This document shows, piece after piece, positions 44,158 to 55,635 of a DNA stretch of 64,000 nt. Source of the DNA: Talaromyces rugulosus (taxonomy: Eukaryota > Ascomycota > Eurotiomycetes > Eurotiales > Trichocomaceae); NCBI RefSeq assembly GCF_013368755.1, contig NC_049566.1, positions 4,092,001 to 4,156,000 of the forward strand. The letters run 5' to 3'. Each line of letters begins with the position of its first letter. Position 1 is the stretch's first letter. The position numbers and the translations under genes were made by a program. Under the pieces are notes generated by a model. That model worked only from the letters and a program-made list of their open reading frames with translations, was not told the DNA's origin and ran no database searches.

Positions 44158-47157
44158 TTATGCATCGTGGGAATCATGGCCCATGACGTCATGGCAGCGC
44201 TCGCATAGCGCATCCTCTTCGTGAGCCCTAAGCGCTGGCACAGCATATCGCCAGCATCGCACGCATTTGGCGTCCTGCGGCGCATACACATGCACAGTCG
44301 CGGTGCCCTGGTTACTTGGCAGCTCGAAATCCGCGCTGTAGCTCCATTCCGCACCCGTGATGCTTTCCGACCGCTGTGGCTTCACATTGAGTGTGGCAGA
44401 AGACACAACGAAGAGATCCGGGAGCTCGCTGGAATAGCGCTCAAATACGGACAGTGATTCGCTGTCCGGGAGCTCGATATGTACAAAGGATTGCAGAGAC
44501 GAGCCCATCAGCTTCTTGGAACGGGCCTCTTCTTGCAATGCCTTGATCGCTGTGTTGGCGGCCATCAAGTCAGCAAAATGCTGGCCCAGAACATCGTCAA
44601 GCCATTCTGCTGGGGGTTCGCTCGCGATACGTCGCAGCGGGTGCTCCATGTGGGGTTTGATCGTTTCCGGGGCATGGTCCCAGGACTCTTCGACTAACAA
44701 TGGCGTGAGTGGACCGAGCAGTTCTTGTAGGGAGTTGTAGATGTGAAAGAGCGTCGTTTGCGCTGCCCGTCTATTGAGACTATCCTCCGCTTCCGTGTAC
44801 AGTCGGTCCTTGACAGTCTCCATGTAGAATGACGAGAAATCTAGGTTCACCCATTTGTTCAGGGCAGTGACGGCTTTGTGGAACTCGAAATTGTCGCTGG
44901 CATTTCGGCAAGCATTCACCAGTTCGCCTAGTTGCATCAAAGCCTGGCAGTCGATCTTGCGAAGAGATTCATATGAGCAAAGATTCGTGGCCGGGTTGAA
45001 ATCTTCCAGTGCTCCCAACAAGAGTCGGAAAGTAACGCGGAATTTCTGCAGACTGGTATGCACTGTCTGGAGCACTTGCGGTCCAATGACAACATCGCGA
45101 GTGTAGTCGCTGCTGGCAGCCCATAGACGCAGTGCATCCGGTCCAAGAGCGTCGTACACAGGACCTCGTGGTTGTGCATCTTTCTTCGCACCTTTGACCT
45201 TCTTCTGCTTCATGGGGGGCAAAAGGGTCCCGTTCATGATCGCATCTGGGTCGAGGACATTGCCGATGGATTTGCTCATCTTCTGCGAGAGATGGTCAAG
45301 TGTGAACCCATGGGTGATTAGGTATTTAAACGGTGCCTTGATAACTGTGCTTCCTGTAGCAAGCTGGTGCGCTACGTACGTGAGCAGCCCGGACTGGAAC
45401 CAGCCGCGGTGTTGGTCTGTTCCTTCAAGATAGACATCTGCCGGACGGTCATTTTCAGCCACAGCGTTTTCTACCTGGGTCCAGCTTGTACCGCTATCGA
45501 ACCAGACATCCATCGTATCTGTGCCTCGGCGATAGCTAGATGCAGTGTTTTGTAGAGACGCAGGAATCCACGCAGAGTCGTCCAGACTATCGGTCCACCA
45601 TGCATCAACACCGCGTTCTTCGATCACACCCATAATATGAGACACGCTTTCCTTTGTCAAGACTGCTTCACCAGTGGCGATATCGTACAAAGCCGGAATA
45701 GGAACACCCCACGCTCGCTGGCGCGAGATACACCACTCGGTGCGATTTTTCACAAAGTTGACTAGTCGCTGTTTGCCAGATGCCGGAATAAACTTGACAT
45801 CTTCAAGTGAGGCTACAGCGGCATCCCGGATATCGGCAACGTCTGCGAACCACTGCTCAGTCGCGCGTACAATGACAGGCCGCTTCGATCGCCAGTCGTA
45901 TGGATACTTGTGTTGGTATTTATGGCTGTTCAAGAGCTGATTCACTGAGTCGACATACTCCAAGACGGCGGCATTTCCGTCTTCTAGTACGTGCTTACTG
46001 CTCAACAGACCCGGATTACTGGGCACGGCCTTGTCTGTAAACCGACCCTCGTCATTCACAGGTGCAAAAACCTCGATCCCATTCTTCAAACAGACCTCGT
46101 AGTCATCCATACCGTGTCCAGGCGCGCAATGAACAAGGCCAGACCCGGAATCGGCACTCACAAAATCAGCCGCAATGAGAGGTTGCTCCTCGACACCTGG
46201 TCGTTGGAACAAGGGCTGATACGTGGTCTGATGACACAGTGTAGAACCCGGAATCGTAGGCACCACAACCGTAAGCTCTTCCTTTAACATTTCCTGGAGG
46301 TACTCCAATCTCGAGTTGGCGATCAACAGCTGTCCGTGTGTGGGTGACTGAACAATCATATAATCCAGCGATTCACTGGCTGCAATTGCTGCGTTTGCCG
46401 GCAAGGTCCATGGCGTCGTCGTCCATATCACAGCACTCAAGTTAGAAGTATCTATCGAGGGATTATTGGCGAGGGATTCAGGTAGCTTGACCAACGGGAA
46501 CCGAATAATAGCTGCTGTCGAGACATGGTCATCCTTGTACTCCAGCTCTGCTTCTGCCAGCGCCGTGCGCGTCGAAGGTGACCAGTATACCGGTTTAAAG
46601 CGTCGGTATATAAGTCCCTTGTCAACCATCTCCCTAAAAATCCCCAATTGTTTCATCTCGAACCCCTTGTCCAGTGTTTTCCAATGCCCTTCCCAGTCTC
46701 CCATTACCCCCCAATCCCGAAACCCTTTCATTTGCTCCTGCACTGTCTTCTCCGCGAGCGCTCGCGCAGCTTTTCGAATAACGGCGGCCGATCCGGGGGT
46801 CCTATCGACCTTATTGTTGAGATCTTTCTGTGATTGTAGCGCCTTCAATTCAATCGGCAACCCATGACAGTCCCAGCCAGGCACGTAATGCACCCGCTTT
46901 CCGCGACTTAATTGTGTCCGATTGACAATATCCTTTGTAATCTTATTAAGAGCATGACCAACATGCAGACTGCCGTTCGCATACGGAGGTCCATCATGCA
47001 AGACAAATGTTGTTTTGTCGGCTGGACGGACTCGGCGTTGCCAGTCGTACAACTCGTCCGTACATCGCTGCAGATATTTTGCTCGATCCGCGGCCGAAAC
47101 TCGCGCGGGGAATGTCGAGCGCGGGAGCTTGAGCGTTGATGCCCAGGAGCGCGTCAT
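44158..47157 (-). CDS. ism1: Mitochondrial isoleucyl-tRNA synthetase
   Basis: One long frame, read from the ATG at 47157 as about 999 residues; an upstream in-frame start at 47355 would add 66 codons but has no family features. The N-terminus MTRSWASTLKLPRSTFPAR looks like a mitochondrial targeting sequence. Motifs: PPYANGSLHVGHALN (HIGH type), the CP1 editing region (ALAEAELEYKDDHVS), KMSKSIGNVLDP (KMSKS) and a C-terminal zinc-binding part CVRCWRYAV...CERC. It charges mitochondrial tRNA-Ile. The bacterial-like signature and presequence distinguish it from the cytosolic enzyme. Confidence 0.95.
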   Translation of the reverse strand: MTRSWASTLKLPRSTFPARVSAADRAKYLQRCTDELYDWQRRVRPADKTTFVLHDGPPYANGSLHVGHALNKITKDIVNRTQLSRGKRVHYVPGWDCHGLPIELKALQSQKDLNNKVDRTPGSAAVIRKAARALAEKTVQEQMKGFRDWGVMGDWEGHWKTLDKGFEMKQLGIFREMVDKGLIYRRFKPVYWSPSTRTALAEAELEYKDDHVSTAAIIRFPLVKLPESLANNPSIDTSNLSAVIWTTTPWTLPANAAIAASESLDYMIVQSPTHGQLLIANSRLEYLQEMLKEELTVVVPTIPGSTLCHQTTYQPLFQRPGVEEQPLIAADFVSADSGSGLVHCAPGHGMDDYEVCLKNGIEVFAPVNDEGRFTDKAVPSNPGLLSSKHVLEDGNAAVLEYVDSVNQLLNSHKYQHKYPYDWRSKRPVIVRATEQWFADVADIRDAAVASLEDVKFIPASGKQRLVNFVKNRTEWCISRQRAWGVPIPALYDIATGEAVLTKESVSHIMGVIEERGVDAWWTDSLDDSAWIPASLQNTASSYRRGTDTMDVWFDSGTSWTQVENAVAENDRPADVYLEGTDQHRGWFQSGLLTYVAHQLATGSTVIKAPFKYLITHGFTLDHLSQKMSKSIGNVLDPDAIMNGTLLPPMKQKKVKGAKKDAQPRGPVYDALGPDALRLWAASSDYTRDVVIGPQVLQTVHTSLQKFRVTFRLLLGALEDFNPATNLCSYESLRKIDCQALMQLGELVNACRNASDNFEFHKAVTALNKWVNLDFSSFYMETVKDRLYTEAEDSLNRRAAQTTLFHIYNSLQELLGPLTPLLVEESWDHAPETIKPHMEHPLRRIASEPPAEWLDDVLGQHFADLMAANTAIKALQEEARSKKLMGSSLQSFVHIELPDSESLSVFERYSSELPDLFVVSSATLNVKPQRSESITGAEWSYSADFELPSNQGTATVHVYAPQDAKCVRCWRYAVPALRAHEEDALCERCHDVMGHDSHDA

Positions 47158-47475
47158 GCTACTCTCATCTAGCCCGTTTAGAGGCGCGCGCTTTGCTGTT
47201 ATTCTATTTCCCAGCGCAAGAGAGAAAGAAAGAGGGAAGTGATCGCGCAAGGTAAGTTTTAGCTTGCGGGTATTATTACCATGTGGGACGGGATTGGCTC
47301 CACTTTGTCCGCCCTGGTGTCCTGTATCCTTGTAATGATAATACGCTCCTGTCAATTAATATTCCAAACAATGCATGTGGTATTCTTCTCATATGGGAAC
47401 AAATAATAAACACTGGTGAGTATCAATAAATAAACAGTAAATTTCCAATGCGCCAAAACGCCCATGTTACAGGGC
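47158..47475. other. Intergenic region upstream of ism1
   Basis: About 320 bp between ism1 and the 3' end of the UPF0183 gene, which lie in the same direction. The upstream in-frame start of ism1 at 47355 lies here. No separate feature. Confidence 0.5.
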
Positions 47476-49071
47476 TCAATAAATAGTCATCGAACTGACT
47501 GCCCCATTCTTCAACACCTCAAATAAAAGCCCCGGAAACCCAAACAGCTCTGTATTTCCCAGTCCCCGGCCGCTGTCTTGTCCAGTAGACGATGATCTAT
47601 GCTTACCCCCTGCGCTTTCTTCCCAGCCGCCGAGAAGTTCCACGCTGCTTTCTGGGCTATCTCCCCAGCCGCGATTCAGGACCATGCCTCGTTGAAGAGC
47701 CGTCTCTTCTGCCGATGACGAATAAGAGCCTCTCCAGACTTTCTTCAGTCGTCTCGATATCTCGTCGTAGTTTGTTTCCGAGGTTAAAGAATTTCCGGTA
47801 GAATCAAGAATAATCTGCCATCGGCTTCGGCGGTGTCTGTTGAAAGGATAAGATCCAGGGACGTTCCCGTGAACAATAAGCTTTGTAACTGTGAGTTGAG
47901 AGGAGGAAATGGGAGGGGCGAGATCTGTAACATGTGAACCTGGGAATGCTGGCCCTGATGTTGTGGGATAGGATATGAAAGCGTCAAATCCATGGTGGAA
48001 GTAATTTAAAAAGCACTCTGCTGGAAGCGATGAGGCATCGACGTCCGTTCCTCGCGTAGTCTCATCGTCAGAATCATCAGTCGGACTATTGTTCGATGAG
48101 TGGTCGGCCTCTAACATATCAAGACCCCTTCCTGGAGAAGGGCTCATCATATTCCGACGTATAGGACCAGCAGCTCCGTGGATTGATATTCGACGGTCGT
48201 TTTTGCGGTATATTGCATCAGGGGGTCCAAGTTCAGCAATCAGATCTTGGGGAGTAGTTTCGGAAAGAGTGATCAGCAAAGAAGAACTAGACCTCCGGGC
48301 AAGCTCGATTCTGCCAGCCCCGAGAACTCTCACTTCTTCGACCTCATCCGGGACTGCTTCTCTACCCTTTCCGATCAAGGCTGGCGACCGCGGAAACTGC
48401 GGTGGGGCTGTAAACAAATTATTGCGCACTTCAGTCCACGAAGGGCCCTGAAATATGGCCATCGATGTCGCAGGAGAAGCGGCAGACGATGATAAAAGCG
48501 CGACAAAATCACAATTATCGGACCACGCTGAATCCTGCAAGGGGAACGAGAAAGCCACACCAGGGTAGGACAAAACATAAGTTCCGTAAGGTGAGTCCCC
48601 CGCCGGTGGAAGATATTCGCCGGGATAGGATGGACCAAAAAGTCGGTTGTATACATGCCGGAAGTTCGGCCCTGTCGATGTAGAAGGCTGATCGGATGGC
48701 TTGGAGCCTTTGACCACGTCTTGACTTTTATATATCAGGGGGACCTTTGAAAAGTTTAGAATCTCTATCAGCCGGAGCCGTTGATCCGGGCCATCAAAAC
48801 GTAATCTCAGCCCGTTACTGGGCAAGTTCAATATAACGGGTTCGTTGAGCGGTTCTGTAGGGGAATAGGCGACGTCGATAGCGGGGTAAGCCTGAGGCCG
48901 CGATTTGATCCGGCCAAGGACATTATGCAGTGAGCTTCCAAGTGCTGGAAAGAGAAAATAAAATGTAAGCTACCCACATTCCGCAGTATGAAGAATATTA
49001 TACTCACTCAAGAACCCCAGCCCTTTTCCCGGAGATACCTGCATAGCTGCTGGCGGCCTCGAGGTAGACAT
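47476..49071 (-). CDS. UPF0183/PHAF1-like protein
   Basis: Exons 49071-49008 and 48944-47476, about 510 residues. The N-terminus MSTSRPPAAMQVSPGKGLGF and the following LGSSLHNVLGRIKSRPQAYP match UPF0183 (C16orf70/PHAF1), in which a GLGFL-like segment and a hydrophobic repeat are conserved. The middle, GTYVLSYPGVAFSFPLQ, is the best-conserved block. Human PHAF1 binds phosphoinositides and is linked to autophagy; no fungal role is firmly known. A long Ser/Asp-rich insert occupies the middle. The gene is divergent from bimC with about 520 bp between them. Confidence 0.85.
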
Positions 49072-49594
49072 GGCGGACACGCAGGGTACTACCTGTTCAT
49101 GACCAGGGTTTATAGAAATCAAACATGGGTCGCAGCTCAAAGGGAGAGTAGAAATGCAAATATCGAGAGAAAAGAAACGATAAGGTCGCTGACAGTTTGT
49201 ATGAAGTGATCGAAGTCAGACAGCTGGTCATGTGAAGCGTTCCGATGACCGATGACGCCGCATTCTGCCGCCTTATCGCGACCGCCTTTGGGAGATAAGG
49301 GATCGAGTCCGGAGGCGGTGAGGCCGGCAGAACCGGCGTTGTGGATCGTCTCCCGCACGCTAGTCCGCATGCGGGTTTGTTTACCTTTTGCCTTGTGCAT
49401 CAACACCCAAACAAGCCCGGAGCGACATTTCTGTCAGTCAGACCCCGGCGAAACTAGTCGAGTTCCTGCGCACACTCGTACAGACGCCAGCCCCGCGTGT
49501 TCTGGAAATTGCACATTGGAAATTTCTCGGGAGTCATCATCCAGTCACTGCCAACACCAGTATCAATCAACACAACACTGCTGCTGCCGTCAAC
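49072..49594. other. Divergent promoter of the UPF0183 gene and bimC
   Basis: About 520 bp shared by two head-to-head genes. The bimC frame is open upstream of its ATG, but that extension (from 49388) has no family features. No other feature. Confidence 0.5.
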
Positions 49595-52500
49595 ATGCCG
49601 GTGCAGCATTCGCGGCCTGCCTCTGGCCTGGCTGCCAAAAAGCCTTCATTGCGGCAGCCCTCACGGCGAATAGCCTCAACTGTGTCCGAGAGACCAAATT
49701 CAATGACAGAGGCACTCAAGCCGTCCAATACGAACATCATGCGCCTTCAACGATCGCCTAGTTCGCAATCCGTGGTGGCGGGAGCAAAGCGGAAGGAAAG
49801 GGAGTTTGAACCCAGTTCTATCGGAGATACCAGCATACATGTCGTTGTTCGCTGCCGCGGGCGGAATGATCGCGAGATCACAGAGAACAGTGCCGTGGTC
49901 GTGTCAGCAGACGGTGACAATGGGATCGATTTATCCATGGGCCCAAATGCCTTGAGCAACAAAACATACCGCTTTGACAAGGTCTTTTCGCCTGCAGCAG
50001 ACCAGTCGACACTCTACGAAGATGTTGTCACTCCCCTTTTGAATGAGGTATGTTGCAACTCAATAGATCGCATGCGCAATATTAACTAACGAGCTCTTCG
50101 TAGATGCTTTCTGGGTATAACTGTACTATTTTCGCATATGGACAAACAGGCACAGGAAAGACCTATACCATGTCCGGTGACATGACCGATACCCTGGGAA
50201 TTTTGTCCGAGAATGCAGGAATCATTCCGCGTGTGCTATATTCTCTGTTCCAGAAGCTGGAGGAAAAGGAGTGCACTGTTAAATGCTCCTTCATCGAACT
50301 CTATAACGAAGAACTTCGAGATTTGCTATCGTTCGACGACAAATCGAACTTGAAGATTTACGAAAATGAGTCGAAAAGAGGCCACAACGGCAGTACCTTG
50401 GTGCAAGGCATGGAAGAGCACTTCATACACTCTGCCACCTCGGGAATCAAACTTCTTCGGAGCGGCAGCCACAAGCGTCAAGTGGCAGCTACCAAGTGCA
50501 ACGATCTCAGCTCGCGAAGCCATACCGTTTTCACCATCACCACGTCAGTGAAGCGTACGACGGAATCAGGCGAAGAGTATATCAGCACTGGAAAACTAAA
50601 CCTGGTTGATCTTGCTGGCAGCGAGAATGTCCAGCGCAGTGGAGCAGACAATAAACGTGCGGCTGAGGCCGGTCTTATTAACAAAAGTCTGTTGACTTTG
50701 GGCCGAGTAATCAACGCCCTGGTGGATAAGGGCTCACATATCCCGTACCGAGAGTCGAAACTCACACGATTACTCCAAGATTCGCTTGGAGGCCAGACAA
50801 AAACTTGCATCATTGCTACGATTTCACCTGCTCGAAACAACTTGGAGGAGACCATTTCGACACTTGACTACGCCTTCCGGGCCAAGAACATCCGCAACAA
50901 ACCGCAAGTCAACTCTACGCTCCCCAAAAAGACACTTCTCAAAGAATATACCATAGAAATTGAGCAACTTAAGAGCGACCTTATTGCAACAAGACATCGC
51001 AATGGTGTTTATCTATCCACCGAAGCGTACGAAGACATGAAGGTCGAGAGTGAATCCCGCCGAATCATCCTCGAAGAACAGCGTGCCAAGGTTGAAAGCA
51101 AAGAAGCGAGTTTGAAACACAAGACTGAGGAATTATTTGCGTTGACAAGTAATTTCAACAACCTAAAGAAGGATAACGACGAAACCCGCGCGGCGTTGGA
51201 TGAGACAAATGATGTACTGGAGCAAACCGAAATAGTCCTTCGTGACACGAAAAGAGAGCTCAAGCAAGAGGAAGTGCTGCGCAAAGCACATCAAGAGACT
51301 GAGGGTCAACTCCATGAAGTCGGCACAGACCTTTTGTCTAAATTGGACCAGACTGTCGAGCATGTCAATGGTCTTCATCTTAAACTGCGTCGCAAGTCTG
51401 ATCTCCACAGCCTTAATCGCGGGACGTGGGAGGCCTCAACCGGCGATGTTGTTGATGTGACAAAGTTGGTTGAAGACAGGGTCGAAGTGTTTGAATCCCA
51501 GCATAGCGCCCTAATGCAAGTTCTGGGAGGTCAGATTGCCGAGTTTGTTTCATCAGAGCTTCGAAGCGTGGGATTCGGAAAATCTCAGGTAGACAAATAT
51601 CAGTCTCTTCTGGACAAAGCAGAGGAAACTTTCACAGGACAATCAGCAACGGCGCACGATGAGATGAACGAAGTACTCGAAGAGATCAAGGTTCTCCGAG
51701 AGGAAGTCAAGGAAAAAGTCGGTCAAGGCTTGAATGGTCTATCAGCAGCTGCGGAGCGTATCTCGAGGGAGGTAATCAATGAATTAACTGGTTTCCACAC
51801 TCAGGTTTGTTGAATGCGAATCACTTTGCCATGCATCCTGCTAATAAAGTTTAGATACACTCATCTTATAGCAATTTGGGCCGAGACCTGAAAACAGTTT
51901 TTGAGAATATGGAAGAACAATCCAGGGCACAAAAAGCAGAAATTGAGGAACTTCGCAATCAGCTATTGAACTCTAATCGCCAAGTCATCCAAGAAAGCCA
52001 AGCAACGTCGATAGAACTGGAGAAGGTGTTTGAAGAAGAGCAACGCGCTGCTGAGACTGATCGTGCAAACCTGCTTTCCCAGATTAAGCTTTTGATCGAA
52101 GAGTCTGGACAGAAACGGTCGTCGAGACTCAGAGGTGGCGTGGATAAGGTCAAGTCCGATATGACGCACTCGACAGAGATACTGCAACATGCCACGGATG
52201 CGTACCAGAATGGAATGGAGAAGTGGGTTGAAAAGGACTCGCAAACAATGACAGATGTGGCAACATCTAGGGATGATATTAAGAACCGCATGCAGGAAGA
52301 CTGGGCGGTAAGTTGTAATCACCATATAAGGTTGGCAGTTCTGATATCTTTTTTTTAGGTGTTTGAGGAGCGTAATGCTTCCATCAAAAAGGCGACTGAA
52401 TCCGTACACCAGGAGACAGTTCGGATTGTGGACGCCCAAATGCAAGGCATGGAGACCCAGATGGAGGCTTTGGATGATTTTGTCACCAAGGCGCGATCTC

Positions 52501-53297
52501 AAAATGGAGCACAGCATGAAGCCTATATGTCCACGTTTGGGGACCTGTTGAACAATGTCAAAGAATCCTATAGCTCCATGGGTGGCGAGTTTAATGGTTT
52601 GGATGACCGCGTACACGCTTTCGAAAACATGATCACCCAGCAAAAGGACAGCATCAACCAATCCGTGGAGCCATTTTCCAAGGACGTTCGCCAGCCTTTG
52701 GAGGAACTACGGAAAAACATCCAAGGAGCTCCTATGTCGGAATACCAACCCACTGGAAACACTCCTCCTAGGACCAGTTACGAATACGTTCAGACCTTGC
52801 CGCAAACGGAGCCACATACAAGCCTGATTTCGAAACTAAAGCAAGAAGGAACACAGCTCCTTCCCACATGCCTCGAAGGAGACGAACTGGCACCACTTGG
52901 CTCACCATCGAAAAGCCGGCTGGGATCACCATCAAAGACTCGGGTATACAATGACACTGAGGACGAGGTAGGAGAATCTACCACCACCGCAGTCACATCA
53001 TCATCCAACACGGGTCTTAGGGAGGTCGATATAAACGTCGCCGCGAAACCACTCAAATCTTCTAATCCGTTATCGTCACCGGAGGTGTCCAAAATAATCA
53101 CTATTGAAAAGGACGACAATGATTCTTCAACCCAGCCACCGTTGAAAAAGCAACAAACATATTCGGACAGCAAACTTCCGCAAAAGGCCCTTGCTAGGCG
53201 AGCGCCAACTGGAATTACCTTGGATGGGAGGGAAAACATCCCTCTCGGCGCGAGTACTACTGGACGGCGCTTGCGAAATAGGCAGTCTAGCGGCTGA
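49595..53297 (+). CDS. bimC: Kinesin-5 mitotic motor BimC
   Basis: Exons 49595-50047, 50104-51804, 51855-52307 and 52359-53297, about 1181 residues, like BimC of Aspergillus. After a basic tail, the motor domain shows VVVRCRGRND, GQTGTGKTYTM (P loop), SSRSHTVF (switch I), LVDLAGSEN (switch II) and STLDYAFRAKNIRN. Coiled coil follows from about residue 500. The C-terminal BimC box is weakly seen near VEPFSKDVRQPLEELRKN. It slides antiparallel microtubules to keep spindle poles apart. The tail has repeated SPSKSRLGSPSKTR, likely phosphorylation sites. The start at 49595 gives MPVQHSRPASGLAAKK; the frame upstream lacks family similarity. Confidence 0.97.
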
Positions 53298-53554
53298 CCA
53301 TAAATAAGTTTTTTTTTTAAAGTTTTATCGTTTCGTTGTACCTGTTCTTTTCATTCGCATTCTGTGTCTTGGATACAAGTGTTAGATACCCCATATGTTC
53401 ATATGATTGTTCCCTCGTTTAATTCCGTCGTTTGTTTGGAGGAGTGTGGATTCATAATAATACAGTTAATATTGGCAAAAGAAATCTTTTCAAAAAGCCA
53501 ATGCTTCATTCTCATAATATCATTACAAGGCATTCCCGTGCTAGCACTGAGTAC

Positions 53555-54613
53555 TCATGTAGGGCTTGCTTCAGGAACCGATGGCTCTGCGTCATGTGCA
53601 ACAACTCCTGCACCTGTAGGTTGGGCTTCGTGTGCCTCTGTTCCACCATCGGGTGCGCGATGACGGTCTCCACCAGCTTCAATAACACGTCTCAGTTCAG
53701 ACATTCGTTTCTCAAACTGCTCCATCATTTCCTCCAGTGTTTGTGACTTTGCGTCTCTGTCCTTGCCACTGGCCACATCACGAGGAAATCCAGCTGTGCC
53801 TTCTATTCTAAGCATCAAGGCGCCGCTACTCGAGGCATTGGGATCGGCGTCCGGGTCGTTTGTCATTTGGGGCGTGTCAAATGTAGGTGCCAGGCTGAGA
53901 GATGTGTTGAGCACCTGCCAGTCTGGTGTCAGGCTATGCGCCGATGCAATTCGATATCCGTGAGTTGCTTGTTTCTGAGCTGGCGAGGTAGACACCACCG
54001 TGCCTGCAGATGTAGCAAACTGGGGTTGCGCATCTGGGGCTGAAGATGGGCCTCCTTGGTTGTTATTGCTGCTATTCGTTTGTTCCACATCCAGAATGAG
54101 AAATCGCTCTTTTACGCCCGGCATCGGTGGAGGGAGGAATGAAGGCTTGTGTAATATGTCTTCTGATCCTTCTTCAATGTTGCTTCCCTGTATATTCTGC
54201 CCTAGAGAATCATGGCCATCCCCCTGTAGGGCGCGAAGCGAGGCTTCGGTGATCAAGTCCGGGTCGTCGTCTGAAAAGATGTAGTGCACGGTTGGATGAT
54301 GGTAGTCGCCCGAATTCTCGTCTTCGATTAATGTGAAGAAGGGCTTGAAGTCGGGATCTGGACGATTCACGTCCCCTTCTTCTTCTTCTTCATCTCCGTA
54401 TCCTTCATCGTGACCATAGTTGCCATGCGTTTCGTGAGTGCCTAGTGAGGGGCGCTGTGTTATCTGAGGCTGGCCATTTCGTTCGATTGGCAGCGATGCG
54501 GAGGCGGCGATGTTGGTGTTGGTGGCGGTAGCAGCGGCGCCCTCGCGGAAGGGAGAGTGTCTAGAGGGCGACGACGAAAACACAGGGTTGTATTGCTTTG
54601 GCAACGACGACAT
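53555..54613 (-). CDS. Conserved fungal hypothetical protein
   Basis: Single exon, 352 residues. The N-terminus is low-complexity and Ala/Ser-rich. A conserved-looking core reads PDPDFKPFFTLIED, then HHPTVHYIFSDDDPD, then KERFLILDVE. The C-terminal part has a helical stretch (MMEQFEKRMSELRRVI) and a Pro/Ala-rich tail. No known domain was recognised. It is convergent with bimC and tandem with APC11. An acidic DEEEEE run precedes the core. Confidence 0.75.
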   Translation of the reverse strand: MSSLPKQYNPVFSSSPSRHSPFREGAAATATNTNIAASASLPIERNGQPQITQRPSLGTHETHGNYGHDEGYGDEEEEEGDVNRPDPDFKPFFTLIEDENSGDYHHPTVHYIFSDDDPDLITEASLRALQGDGHDSLGQNIQGSNIEEGSEDILHKPSFLPPPMPGVKERFLILDVEQTNSSNNNQGGPSSAPDAQPQFATSAGTVVSTSPAQKQATHGYRIASAHSLTPDWQVLNTSLSLAPTFDTPQMTNDPDADPNASSSGALMLRIEGTAGFPRDVASGKDRDAKSQTLEEMMEQFEKRMSELRRVIEAGGDRHRAPDGGTEAHEAQPTGAGVVAHDAEPSVPEASPT

Positions 54614-54894
54614 CTCCGAGTACTACTACGGGGCTACATGTTGGGGATCTGGACCATGTAGGTGGGATGAGGAGAGAAGTCGCAGTAGACGCTCCACCGG
54701 ATCAGCCCTGAGCCTTGTCGGGGAGGTCATGTGACCCCGCGTCAAACAATAATTATAGTACAGAGTACGTAGTATTATTCGCAAGTAATAAGTATTGTAT
54801 GGAAAAGGTATCTTGTGTGTATATCCAGTAACGCCAGCCATCCATGCACCGTGATTCATAATGATATCTACCCCGAGGGTTTCGTTTTTCAGGG

Positions 54895-55348
54895 TCATGC
54901 CGATTCATCGCTCTGTTTCCATTCGAATTCTGTGCAGCGCATGCCACTGTCAGCTTCTTTTTCTCAACGCATTGGACCAGCAGTGACCCACTTTGTCTGC
55001 ACATCGGACAGAGCCCCTTCGAGGACTCTTGTTGGATCCATGTCAAGAGGCAATGCTGCTCGTTTATCAGATCAAAGACGCGTGCGGAGAAGCTAGAAAG
55101 AAAGGCGACAACGAACCATGTGGAAAGAATGACCGCATTTTCCGAGCACTTAAAGGCAAAAAAAAAAGGTCAGCTAGACCCCAATAGAAATCTGCCCAAA
55201 ACATACACAGCGAACAGTCGTCCCCAGGAAACTTGCACGTTGGGCAAGTCCCGTCAAATTGTACGCGACAGATACCACACACCTCGTCTTCGGGCATGTT
55301 CCAGCGCCACGAAGCGACAGCGTTCCATTCCTTTATTGTGACCTTCAT
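54895..55348 (-). CDS. apc11: Anaphase-promoting complex RING subunit Apc11
   Basis: Four exons on the minus strand: 55348-55207, 55148-55117 (32 nt), 55055-54992 and 54929-54895, 90 residues. The protein starts MKVTIKEWNAVASWRWNM, then CGICRVQFDGTCPTCKFPGD. Splicing joins LLGKCGHSFHMHCLLTWIQ, CPMCRQ and FEWKQSDESA. Zinc-binding residues are Cys24, Cys27, Cys35, Cys38, Cys45, Cys52, His54, His57, Cys60, Cys74 and Cys77, the RING-H2 arrangement. Apc11 is the catalytic RING of the APC/C ubiquitin ligase, which drives mitotic exit. All junctions keep the frame. No long frame exists, so it is easy to miss. Divergent from the rhodanese gene. Confidence 0.92.
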
Positions 55349-55635
55349 CGTTACGCTCTCCAGTCGAAAAAGAGGTGGAAAAACAACCTCAAAGAAGTCG
55401 ACTGACAATGATGTCTCTGCGTAAGTATTCAGTCAACAGCAGAGAGGTGGAGCCACTAAGGAAGCCGCTGTCGGCGAGAACGACGACGTCCAAGCTTCTT
55501 ATCACGCTTCACCCCCGCGCAGCAATATTACATGAGTCAAGTCGCTTTCCACGGCAATTGACCCTGCATCATGCGAGCTCCTCTTCGGACCTTGATTTAT
55601 TAGTCCATCATTCCCCGAATGCTTAATAGTGCTTA

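Noticed and set aside
47158..47355. Upstream in-frame start for the Ile-tRNA synthetase
   Set aside because: The extra 66 codons are not like a targeting sequence or the family; the ATG at 47157 begins a typical presequence.
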